Notes: generated from the letters alone by a model not told the origin. 33,743 nucleotides of DNA from Flavobacterium macacae (GCF_003865365.1 NZ_RQVR01000024.1:1-33743); one strand, 5' to 3'; counted from the stretch's first letter, positions 26,617 through 33,114 are shown. Made by a program: numbers and translations.

Positions 26617-26662
26617 CTTATCAATTCGCGAATCCATACTATTGAATTCGGGAATTGATAAG
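26617..26662. promoter_or_regulatory. 17-bp inverted repeat / tandem operator box upstream of the lipoprotein promoter
   Basis: The arms 26617-26633 and 26646-26662 are reverse complements at 16 of 17 positions, separated by 12 nt. Within it, 26637-26656 reads TACTATTGAATTCGGGAATT, which differs at only one base from the box upstream of rteC (28604-28623, minus strand). A weaker copy, 15 of 20 positions, lies 22 nt upstream at 26615-26634. The box ends 14 nt before the -33 TTG of the lipoprotein promoter, the usual place for an activator site. Confidence 0.75.
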
Positions 26663-26669
26663 CCTACCA

Positions 26670-26701
26670 TTTGCGCCGTCTTAGGCTGTCTTTTAGCTTT
26701 G
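26670..26701 (+). promoter_or_regulatory. promoter of the lipoprotein gene
   Basis: TTTG at 26670-26673 is followed after 20 nt by TAGCTTTG at 26694-26701, an exact match to the Bacteroidota TTTG/TAnnTTTG pattern. It predicts a leader of ~100 nt before the ATG at 26806. The operator-like repeat is immediately upstream. Confidence 0.65.
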
Positions 26702-26805
26702 CCCATGAATTCAAACCCGAAAAGCTGTCTGTGCAGCCTTTCGCCACTGTTCCTCATCCCGGGAGAATGAACTGATTTTAATCTGTAATTCTTAAAAATG
26801 AACTC

Positions 26806-27558
26806 ATGAAAAATTTCTATTGCTGCCTAGCACTGCTGGGCGTGCTGCTTTCCTGCACCACCGATGAAACCTTTGTCGCTACCACTGCCCAGCCCGTGCC
26901 TGATGTGTGGGGTTTTAATTCGTACCGTACCCGCACTACTGATACCCTTCCGGCGAACGAAGCGAATCCTTATGACCTTGCCGGCGCGCTGCACCTGAGG
27001 CTGCTGTCTGATTATGCGGCCACTTGGGAAAAACCCAGCGACCTTGCGGCGCTGCAGCTTCTTATTGCTGCTATTGCCAACGACCATCCAGACTACCAAT
27101 CGGTTGCGCCGGCCGTTCCTGTGCCGATTTCGAGCCTCTGGCTGTCTGAACTAGCAGCGGGGGAGTATCTTTTTCTTTCGGATGTCCTGATGGCGCCCAC
27201 GATGAGCCCCCTTGGAAAAACACAGCTGGACCATTTCGCCCATGCGCTGCTGGAACAGTATGAAGCTGAAGCCGCCTATCCTGTACTGCACACCTCTATC
27301 GTGCTTTATGAATCGGAGGTACTCCGGGACAGCACTCTGACTGCTGCAGATAAGCGCATCCTGCTCACGACCAGCTCCATTGCCCGATTCTCTGCGTATG
27401 CGGCCCGCAAGCGTCCCAAAAAGAATACCGATCCCGACTGGGATCTTCTGATTGCCAACCTAGCGGGCGCAGGAGAAGGGGCTTCTCATGATACCGGCAC
27501 CGCAGCCGTGATGGCCCTTGCCGCTGGCATCGCTGCCAACGAAGGCATTCTTGAATAG
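26806..27558 (+). CDS. hypothetical lipoprotein
   Basis: A 250-residue protein I do not recognise. The first 16 residues form a lipoprotein signal, with a lipobox ending in LLSC, so Cys17 would be lipidated; it is followed by TTDE, which favours export to the outer membrane rather than retention. The mature part is rich in Ala, Leu, Thr and acidic residues, has no clear repeats or catalytic motifs, and looks mostly helical. The Ala/Gly-rich end (AAVMALAAGIAANEGILE) could be a helical hairpin. It is monocistronic, with its own promoter, an operator-like repeat and a terminator. The shared promoter design with rteC suggests co-regulation. High G+C compared with its surroundings. Confidence 0.8.
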   Translation: MKNFYCCLALLGVLLSCTTDETFVATTAQPVPDVWGFNSYRTRTTDTLPANEANPYDLAGALHLRLLSDYAATWEKPSDLAALQLLIAAIANDHPDYQSVAPAVPVPISSLWLSELAAGEYLFLSDVLMAPTMSPLGKTQLDHFAHALLEQYEAEAAYPVLHTSIVLYESEVLRDSTLTAADKRILLTTSSIARFSAYAARKRPKKNTDPDWDLLIANLAGAGEGASHDTGTAAVMALAAGIAANEGILE

Positions 27559-27644
27559 CGCCAGGGGACTGGGCAATGGTGCAAGACGTGCCCGCTTACG
27601 GTTCCTGCGGCTGTAACGGAATTATTTTAAGCCTGCTAAAAAGC

Positions 27645-27672
27645 AAGGCCGCCCTATCTGGGCGGCCTTTTT
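27645..27672. terminator. bidirectional rho-independent terminator between the lipoprotein gene and rteC
   Basis: A perfect 10-bp G+C-rich stem (27645-27654 with 27660-27669) has a 5-nt loop and Ts on the + side (27668-27672). On the minus strand, the short sequence after the stem also contains a T run, so it can serve the convergent rteC gene as well, whose stop codon is at 27671. Confidence 0.88.
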
Positions 27673-28513
27673 AATTTTCGTCTGCTGCGTCCATGCGCCT
27701 GATGAGGGTTTCCCTGAGCGCATTTATAAACTTTGTCCTGTCGGATTTCCGTTCCCGGATTTCCAAAAATGTCTTGTGGAACTGGCCGAGTTCTATTCCG
27801 AAAGCACCCGAAAAATGGGCCGCTACGGCGGCAAGTTCTGAATTTCCCCCGTTAAAAATTTGCTGTGCATGCAGTGCATAGACCAATTCTACCAGTGCTA
27901 CCTTGGAACCCGTCCATTTTAAAGGCTTCCCCTCATTTTCTACTCTCAGTGCCGGATGGTCGCTCTGGTGTTTCCGCATTTCATTTTCCAAGAATGCCTG
28001 TAGCCGTTCGCTTGCCATCATTTTAGCCAGCGTATAATCGTGGGATGTGGCGAACCGCCTGTCCGCTTGAAAAAAACAGCTGTCCATTATGATTCCCTGG
28101 CGCCCCTTGTCCCTCAGGAAATAAAGTTCGTCAAGATAGGTGCTCCCCTTGCGCCAATAGGTGCAGAAATCTCTATTTGACTGAAAAAAGACCTTGAGTT
28201 TATCCAGTTCCGCGGCATAGTACCTTCGGAGTGCCTTTTGCGAACCGAATGGGCGGGCGGCCTCCAGGTTATGCACCTCATTGTAATAGATCAGCCGGCT
28301 TGCCAGCCTCGGCTTGAGCTGCTTGAAAAATTCAATTTCGCGGGTGGGGTCTTTAAATTTATAGCCCACTGCAAATTCCTTCAGCCTGTCTAGGGCCGGC
28401 ATCAGTATGCCCATTGCCTTGCCGGAATGCTCGAGCGCCGAGGCTTCTTCAAGATGGATCATTTTAAGCTGGGCATCCGTTTCTTCTAGGAGCTGTGTTG
28501 CAAAGGTTTTCAT
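27671..28513 (-). CDS. RteC domain-containing protein
   Basis: A 280-residue protein from the ATG at 28513 (MKTFATQLLEETDAQLKMI). An ATG 16 codons upstream (28561) is unlikely, since the predicted -7 promoter element overlaps it. The sequence matches the RteC family: FFKQLKPRLASRLIYYNEVHNLEA in the first third, the central Tyr/Phe-rich YLDELYFLRDK, and the strongly conserved C-terminus WTGSKVALVELVYALHAQQIFN, then FGIELGQFHKTFLEIRERKSDRTKFI and LIRRMD. RteC of Bacteroides CTnDOT is a DNA-binding activator of the excision operon that binds repeats upstream of its target promoter. No conjugative transfer or excision genes are nearby, so this is probably a free-standing regulator. Confidence 0.87.
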   Translation of the reverse strand: MKTFATQLLEETDAQLKMIHLEEASALEHSGKAMGILMPALDRLKEFAVGYKFKDPTREIEFFKQLKPRLASRLIYYNEVHNLEAARPFGSQKALRRYYAAELDKLKVFFQSNRDFCTYWRKGSTYLDELYFLRDKGRQGIIMDSCFFQADRRFATSHDYTLAKMMASERLQAFLENEMRKHQSDHPALRVENEGKPLKWTGSKVALVELVYALHAQQIFNGGNSELAAVAAHFSGAFGIELGQFHKTFLEIRERKSDRTKFINALRETLIRRMDAADEN

Positions 28514-28558
28514 AGTACGTCGCTTTACGATTTCGGGTTTTTGCCTGAACCCTTGTTG

Positions 28559-28589
28559 CAAATCTAAACGGGCAGGTCTTTTCCTGCAA
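28559..28589 (-). promoter_or_regulatory. promoter of the rteC-like gene
   Basis: On the minus strand, TTG (28587-28589) is followed after 20 nt by TAGATTTG (28559-28566), an exact match to TAnnTTTG. The -33/-7 spacing is the same as at the lipoprotein promoter. The predicted start site lies ~40 nt ahead of the ATG at 28513. Confidence 0.65.
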
Positions 28590-28603
28590 CTCTTATATTG
28601 ATG

Positions 28604-28644
28604 AATTCCCGAATTGAATAGTAAAATTCCTGAATTGAATAGTA
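28604..28644 (-). promoter_or_regulatory. tandem 20-nt operator boxes upstream of the rteC promoter
   Basis: On the + strand, aattcccgaattgaatagta (28604-28623) and aattcctgaattgaatagta (28625-28644) are direct repeats differing at one base, with a 21-nt period, about two helical turns. The nearer copy ends exactly 14 nt before the -33 TTG, as at the lipoprotein promoter, and the sequence is 19/20 identical to the box there. Confidence 0.8.
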
Positions 28645-28683
28645 TCTTGTCCTGGAAATAGCTTTACAACAAGCTACTTTTAA

Positions 28684-29115
28684 ATGACAAAAAAAGTTAA
28701 ACAAAAATCAGTTTCCAGTCCTCTTCGTATAGATTCCTACAAGCCCGTTAAGAATCACAGGTGATCAAAATACTTGGTGAAATAGATCAGGGATTGCTCA
28801 ACAAGTTCTGGGGCATGCCAAAAGTATGGACTCAAGAGTACTACTTTGCGTCTTTGGATCACATAGCTATCCGTTCGTACATTAGAAGGAAAAATATCCA
28901 ATACCTTTTATACTGAAATGGATGAAAATAGACAGAACAGCCCGCTACAGCACTGGATCCATGAACTTTCTCGATCTTTGGACTATGCCACGCTAAAAAT
29001 TACAGGTTTTGAAACGATGATCAAAGTGGCGGAAGAAGACGTGAAAATCAAAATTGTAAAAAGCCTGGTACCAATAATAAATAAATTATCAATACGTTCT
29101 TTACGGAAACCCTAA
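28684..29115 (+). pseudogene. decayed IS3-type transposase OrfA
   Basis: Pieces of one helix-turn-helix OrfA protein are spread over two frames. An ATG-led N-terminal piece at 28684 (MTKKVKQKSVSSPLRIDSYK) ends at a TGA (28762); the next piece, IKILGEIDQGLLN, is in another frame; then CQKYGLKSTTLRLWIT follows back in the first frame, broken by a TAG just before LSVRTLEGKISNTF and the rest down to EEDVKIKIVKSL. KKYGL-x-TTLRLWIT-type sequence is the HTH of Bacteroidota IS3-group OrfA proteins. There are two compensating indels and one nonsense codon. The C-terminal tail after VKSL is probably not original, since it runs into the repeat element at 29068. No OrfB is present. Confidence 0.72.
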
Positions 29116-29281
29116 ACATAGGAAAATATTGAAAAATAATTTATGGTGTAGATTGTAATTCGCTACAGTAACTTCGTCAAAAAAAAGAGGCGCAAGAGCC
29201 TTTTGAAATTCTTCTTGCTCCTGTATCGTAAACCCCATAGGGATGGATGTAGTGGTTCCGTTCAACACGAGTTTCATTGTT
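29068..29281. repeat. ~215-bp dispersed repeat, copy A
   Basis: This segment aligns along its length with 32168-32384 in the same orientation, with small indels. Conserved blocks include gtaattcgctacagtaactt, tatcgtaaaccccata, ggttccgtt and agtttcattgtt. It begins inside the end of the transposase remnant and ends 46 nt before the helicase stop codon (minus strand). It seems to be a mobile or cassette-boundary element; its type is unknown. Confidence 0.85.
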
Positions 29282-29320
29282 GGCTTTGCAAGCCCAACGA
29301 ACTCTAGCTGTTGGGCGTAG
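29282..29320. repeat. hairpin between helicase stop and repeat A, with GTTGGGC/GCCCAAC cores
   Basis: An imperfect palindrome around 29279-29298 (gttggctttgcaagcccaac) is followed by tgttgggcgtag (29309-29320), which matches tgttggcagtag at the same place after the toxin gene (32410-32421). On the minus strand the helicase stop is thus followed by GCCCAAC, a spacer, GTTGGGC. These 7-mers satisfy the RYYYAAC/GTTRRRY consensus of integron attC cores, but the layout is not a normal attC. Confidence 0.5.
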
Positions 29321-29326
29321 GTCTTG

Positions 29327-32059
29327 TTACTTCCATTTGTTTACGTGTTCTACTTTGTCATCAAACTGTGCTGCTAATGATTTCACTCTTGACTTCAAAA
29401 GTATTTTTCTGCCGTCAAGTGTCCTTGTAAAAATCAAGTCGCAAGAACCAACAAGCCTTTCCCATTGGTTTTTGAAATATTCCGCTAAGTTCTTGTTTCG
29501 TCCGAGTATTTCAGGAACAGAATGATAGTCTTTTTGCTTTACGAATAGTATCAACTTATTCTTTCTTATAATTACATATCTGGGATTGTCAATTGGTGCA
29601 ATTACTTCTTGAAGTGCATTTATAAAAGTTGATTTGTCGAAAGTCGTCCCACCTTCTAAATGACAGAAAACCGCACCCCAATTGTCAACCGAAGTTTCCA
29701 CTTTTAATTTTGAATAGTCTGTTTTTATTGCTCCTGCCTTAATCAACGAGTTTAAAAGTGCGTCCCCAATTTGTTGAATGTCCTTTGAAATGTCGCGGTA
29801 TTTGAAATATAATCTTAATGTCTTAAAAGTCAGCCTACCAAAAATGACCATTCCTATAGCTCCGAAAATTGCAAGGAAAACATATAAGTCTTGAGTAGTT
29901 TTAATATTTCTTGTCGCTCTACCAAGACCTTGTAAACTTTCTAGACCAAAACCAACTAATCCCGAACCTAAAGTCGCTAAAAGGTTGCGAATAGTCTTGT
30001 TTAAATACATTGACTTAACCGCTTTGTATTCCTTTTCTTCAGGGAATGGGATTTTGATTTCTTCTACAAGCGTAACGCCTGTTTCAAGTGCCGTTTTCCA
30101 TCTTTGTTTCAAACTTTCTCTGTCGCCTGCATAAGAAAACATTTCAACATTCTTTTTCTCCGCTTCTTCTTTATGATGTATGTTTTCTGATAAGTTTAAA
30201 CGCTCAATTCCATTTTCAATTCCGGGTTCTTCTTTGAATGAAACACCTACGAAACTCCTAAAACGTCTTTTAAGTAAGTCAAAATCGTCTCCCCCCGACG
30301 GTGAAGTTGGGTCAATACAGACCAAATGCCAAATGTTTCCTGTCTTGTTGCCATTTCCGTTTTGTATTCTAATAGCTCTACCACGCATTTGATTGGAAAG
30401 TACAAAAGAACCTACAAAACTTGCCAAGATTAAAGAATTGATTGCTGGAGCGTCCCAACCTTCTCCAAGTAAAGATTTTGTTCCTATTAAAATTTCTATT
30501 TCTCCCCGCTGAAAAATTTGTGTTGCAATGTGAACTATATCGTGTTTGAGTTGCTCAGTTTGGCTGATTAAAATGTAATCATTGTCAAAAGGAACGGGAC
30601 TTGAATTGATTTGAGTTATACCATATTTTACTGCTTTTGCTTTAAATGCTGCATAAGCACTTATAGGAAGAATAATCATTGAACCTGTAAGAACTGCAAT
30701 TCTTTTATTGTCCTTGTTTTCTCTTCTTAATTTTTCAAAAATTGGAATGATGCCAATTTTATTCAGTTCGAGATTATTTTCAGATGCGTTGATGTAAAAT
30801 TCTTTGCGGATAAAGTCGGAAAGAATTACCAACCGTAAGTCTTTGCCTAATTGTTTGTATTCAAAATCTACAATCTCTTTGATGCCATTAATTTTGCTGA
30901 TACTTGAAGTTAAAAACCCTGTTACTCGTTTATTGTGCGAAAAGTTGATTTGTCGTCTTTCAATTGCTCCGTATCTTCTTAGTCTATTTTCAAGTGTTTT
31001 TTGATGTTCTTCAAATGCTTTAAAATTTTCCTTTTCTCTGTAGAGATAAAAATCTAAAAGTGTTTCAATCCATTCGTAATCGAGTTTGGGGATTTCAAAC
31101 TTCTTATCTCCAATAACTTCAAGATGTGTTTCGGGAATTACTTTATCGTTAGCTTTTAGAAAAATCAAACAAGCTGAATAATAAGAGAGGTTGCTATAAA
31201 TCCAATCTAACTGTTCTGTCGGGTTTTGCCAAATGGGATGTTGTTCTATTGCCTGAATGATTGTTTCATCCTTTTTAATTTCTTGAAAAAGCTTTTCAAT
31301 ATTTTGCCTGAAATCAACAATGCTCTGATTTTCTTTCTCTGTCGGGCGTGTGAAATAAACGTAATCTTGGTGAGGGCATAAATCACCTTCAATTACCAAT
31401 TCAGGAACTGAAATTTCTGTATCAACAGGTCCGTTTAAGTCAATATATCGTTGCCATTCTGTGGCTGTAACATCATAAGGCGGTGTGGCTGTCAAGCCCA
31501 CAATAATCGGATCTAATTTTTCTTTAACTTTTGTTAGCGTTTGCCACCATTCATTTTTTAAATGGTGTGCTTCGTCAACCACAATGGTCTTTATTTGTTG
31601 TGCTTTTAATCCGCTTACAATGTTGTCAAGATTGGGATTTGTGGCTCTGCCATTTCCGTTTGTTTCTGGTGTTTCTTCTTCTTCTTCGATGTCAATTACT
31701 TCGTCGTCAATTCTCCAATTGTTACAAGCAGCGTGAAGACCTTGATAAGTTACAACGGTCATAAATTTTGGATTGCGAATGTCTCTCGAAATCCAATCAG
31801 GTGTCAAGTTGGTTTGAAGGAACAGTTCGCAAAAACGTTGTATCCATTGGTTACGAATTGCAATTGTCGGTGCAAGAATTAAAGTCGGTTTGTTAAGTCG
31901 AACAGCAACTTCAAGTCCCAAAACTGTCTTACCCGAACCTGGGGGAGCAATTACGTGTAAATGTCCGTCAGTTAAGTGGTCTTGTAAGTCGTCAAGCACT
32001 CGCTGTTGGTATTTTCTCCAACCGTATTTAAATTTTATCTCTTTAGGATATCCTGTCAA
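29327..32059 (-). CDS. SF2 DEAD/DEAH-box helicase with C-terminal membrane segments
   Basis: A 910-residue protein. RKYQQRVLDDL (~15-25) precedes Walker A APPGSGKT (38-45), the DEAH box in VVDEAHH (160-166), and TATPP (190-194). The second RecA domain has IGTKSLLGEGWDAP (~525-538) and QMRGRAIR (557-564, motif VI). An acidic, low-complexity insert (~122-138) lies before the DEAH box. After the helicase core come two likely membrane helices (~692-708 and ~724-742) and a ~150-residue C-terminal domain I do not recognise. The only start is a TTG at 32059: an in-frame TAA lies six codons upstream and the next Met is at residue 100. Single-gene accessory context between repeats suggests a defence or mobile-element role, unproven. 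Confidence 0.82.
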   Translation of the reverse strand: MTGYPKEIKFKYGWRKYQQRVLDDLQDHLTDGHLHVIAPPGSGKTVLGLEVAVRLNKPTLILAPTIAIRNQWIQRFCELFLQTNLTPDWISRDIRNPKFMTVVTYQGLHAACNNWRIDDEVIDIEEEEETPETNGNGRATNPNLDNIVSGLKAQQIKTIVVDEAHHLKNEWWQTLTKVKEKLDPIIVGLTATPPYDVTATEWQRYIDLNGPVDTEISVPELVIEGDLCPHQDYVYFTRPTEKENQSIVDFRQNIEKLFQEIKKDETIIQAIEQHPIWQNPTEQLDWIYSNLSYYSACLIFLKANDKVIPETHLEVIGDKKFEIPKLDYEWIETLLDFYLYREKENFKAFEEHQKTLENRLRRYGAIERRQINFSHNKRVTGFLTSSISKINGIKEIVDFEYKQLGKDLRLVILSDFIRKEFYINASENNLELNKIGIIPIFEKLRRENKDNKRIAVLTGSMIILPISAYAAFKAKAVKYGITQINSSPVPFDNDYILISQTEQLKHDIVHIATQIFQRGEIEILIGTKSLLGEGWDAPAINSLILASFVGSFVLSNQMRGRAIRIQNGNGNKTGNIWHLVCIDPTSPSGGDDFDLLKRRFRSFVGVSFKEEPGIENGIERLNLSENIHHKEEAEKKNVEMFSYAGDRESLKQRWKTALETGVTLVEEIKIPFPEEKEYKAVKSMYLNKTIRNLLATLGSGLVGFGLESLQGLGRATRNIKTTQDLYVFLAIFGAIGMVIFGRLTFKTLRLYFKYRDISKDIQQIGDALLNSLIKAGAIKTDYSKLKVETSVDNWGAVFCHLEGGTTFDKSTFINALQEVIAPIDNPRYVIIRKNKLILFVKQKDYHSVPEILGRNKNLAEYFKNQWERLVGSCDLIFTRTLDGRKILLKSRVKSLAAQFDDKVEHVNKWK

Positions 32060-32083
32060 TGTATCGGTGTCTTTTTAAACTCA

Positions 32084-32137
32084 CGCCCAACTAGTGTGAT
32101 ATGTCTGCCAAAATTAGAGATATACACGTAATTTTGG
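32084..32137 (-). promoter_or_regulatory. hairpin and possible -7 element upstream of the helicase
   Basis: A perfect 9-bp inverted repeat, ccaaaatta (32108-32... to 32116) with taattttgg (32129-32137), has a 12-nt loop. On the minus strand its 3' arm reads TAATTTTG, an exact TAnnTTTG, about 50 nt before the helicase start, but no TTG is found at the proper distance upstream. The sequence cgcccaactag (32087-32097) between it and the gene carries another GCCCAAC core (GTTGGGC on the gene's strand). Confidence 0.4.
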
Positions 32138-32167
32138 TTGTATGCCCACTACTGGGTAGCGATATTT

Positions 32168-32384
32168 TACCACAATAATAAACAAATTATTAATAGGTCT
32201 TTTATTGAAATCCGTAAACGTAGGAAAATAGTGAAAATAATTTAAGGTGGAGGTTGTAATTCGCTACAGTAACTTCTTCAAAAAAAGAGGCACAATAGCT
32301 TGTTGAAGTTTTTACAACTCATTTATCGTAAACCCCATAAGGGAGGGATGTAGCGCGGTTCCGTTCCACAAGAGTTTCATTGTT
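32168..32384. repeat. ~215-bp dispersed repeat, copy B
   Basis: Second copy of the element at 29068-29281, same orientation. The shared stretches are long enough (for example ttgtaattcgctacagtaac and atcgtaaaccccata) that common origin is certain. It ends 43 nt before the stop codon of the toxin gene (minus strand), almost the same distance as copy A from the helicase stop. A short perfect hairpin cgtgctacgcacg (32385-32397) follows, in the place where copy A also has a hairpin of different sequence. Confidence 0.85.
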
Positions 32385-32426
32385 CGTGCTACGCACGTAG
32401 GTTCTCAGTTGTTGGCAGTAGTCGCT

Positions 32427-32840
32427 TTATATAATGCTACTTAAATACTCTTCAGCTGTCATAATTGGAATTGTAGCGTGCTTAAAGTCTTTTCCGTTTC
32501 TGGTTATAATCATTGAGCAGTTCGATTGTAAAGCAGTAAAATATTGAACAGCATCTTCAAAATCTTTGAAATTCGAATTCAACGCTTTGTCAATTGTTTC
32601 CCCATTAACCTCACAAACCTCACAGATTATTTTAAACTTTCGCAGTTTATTCAGAACAGATTCGGAACTTTCATATTTATTCAAAACATAATCTACTGTC
32701 GTGAATGAAAGAGGTGAGACAATTATAGCAAGTTTTTTTTGATCTGCCAAAGTAGCAACTTTAGCAATATAATCAAAAAAAGGAACTCTTTCTCCCAACA
32801 AATCTAATATAACGTTAGTATCTAAAAAAATTCTGTTCAT
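32427..32840 (-). CDS. PIN-domain toxin (VapC-like ribonuclease)
   Basis: A 137-residue PIN-domain protein. The N-terminal FLDTNVILDLL supplies the first catalytic aspartate (Asp7) and Asp13; the middle FKDFEDAVQYF and the later ITRNGKDF segment supply further acidic residues of the PIN metal site. PIN toxins of VapBC systems cleave RNA and stop translation. Its ATG overlaps the end of the upstream antitoxin gene by 4 nt, the usual toxin-antitoxin layout. The gene is followed 43 nt downstream by repeat copy B. Length is normal and no key residue looks lost. Confidence 0.9.
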   Translation of the reverse strand: MNRIFLDTNVILDLLGERVPFFDYIAKVATLADQKKLAIIVSPLSFTTVDYVLNKYESSESVLNKLRKFKIICEVCEVNGETIDKALNSNFKDFEDAVQYFTALQSNCSMIITRNGKDFKHATIPIMTAEEYLSSII

Positions 32841-33085
32841 TTGTATTTTTGTTCTAAGTAATCAGCACGATCTTTTTTATAATCATAATCAGCTGGAATT
32901 TTAATTCCTGAAGAAAGACTTTTTACAAACGGCGAAATTTGTATGTCATTATTTGTTTTATCTGAAGTCAAAGAATTAAGATAGTTTTCTATAATTCGAG
33001 ATAAGCTTAATTTTTTTTCAGACGCATACTGTTTCGCTTTTTCAATTATCTCTTGGTCAAGCTTTAATGTGAGTTTAGTATTCAT
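32837..33085 (-). CDS. antitoxin, DUF6364-type (ribbon-helix-helix-like)
   Basis: An 82-residue protein with an N-terminal strand NTKLTLKLDQEIIEKAKQYA and a helix rich in Lys and Ser (KKLSLSRIIENYL), the pattern of ribbon-helix-helix DNA-binding antitoxins of the DUF6364 group. The C-terminal half, ending DYKKDRADYLEQKYK, is probably the flexible toxin-binding part. It lies directly upstream of, and overlaps by 4 nt, the PIN toxin gene. It probably represses its own operon through the palindrome over the start region. Confidence 0.85.
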   Translation of the reverse strand: MNTKLTLKLDQEIIEKAKQYASEKKLSLSRIIENYLNSLTSDKTNNDIQISPFVKSLSSGIKIPADYDYKKDRADYLEQKYK

Positions 33086-33086
33086 A

Positions 33087-33114
33087 ACGTAAAATATTTA
33101 TACGTACAAATATA
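33087..33114 (-). promoter_or_regulatory. -7 element and candidate operator of the toxin-antitoxin operon
   Basis: On the minus strand TATATTTG (33107-33114) matches TAnnTTTG exactly; no clear -33 TTG is found. Immediately downstream, acgta (33087-33091) and tacgt (33101-33105) frame an AT-rich imperfect palindrome covering the expected transcription start and leader. This is where an autorepressing antitoxin would bind. Confidence 0.45.

Noticed and set aside
28918..29115. A 65-codon frame as an independent small gene
   Set aside because: Its sequence is the continuation of an IS3-type OrfA broken by a stop codon and frameshifts, so it is part of a pseudogene.
29277..29525. A + strand frame spanning the helicase 3' end and the hairpin
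   Set aside because: It is antisense to the helicase C-terminus and has no protein-like features.
32129..32136. TAATTTTG on the + strand as a promoter reading toward the toxin gene
   Set aside because: It is the other arm of the 9-bp palindrome, has no TTG at the right distance, and no + strand gene follows.
29068..32384. The paired direct repeats as ends of a composite transposon carrying the helicase
   Set aside because: The repeats have no transposase and no terminal inverted repeats, and copy B lies on the far side of the helicase's upstream region in the same relation to the toxin gene as copy A to the helicase, which fits a per-cassette tail better than transposon ends. A search is needed to settle it.
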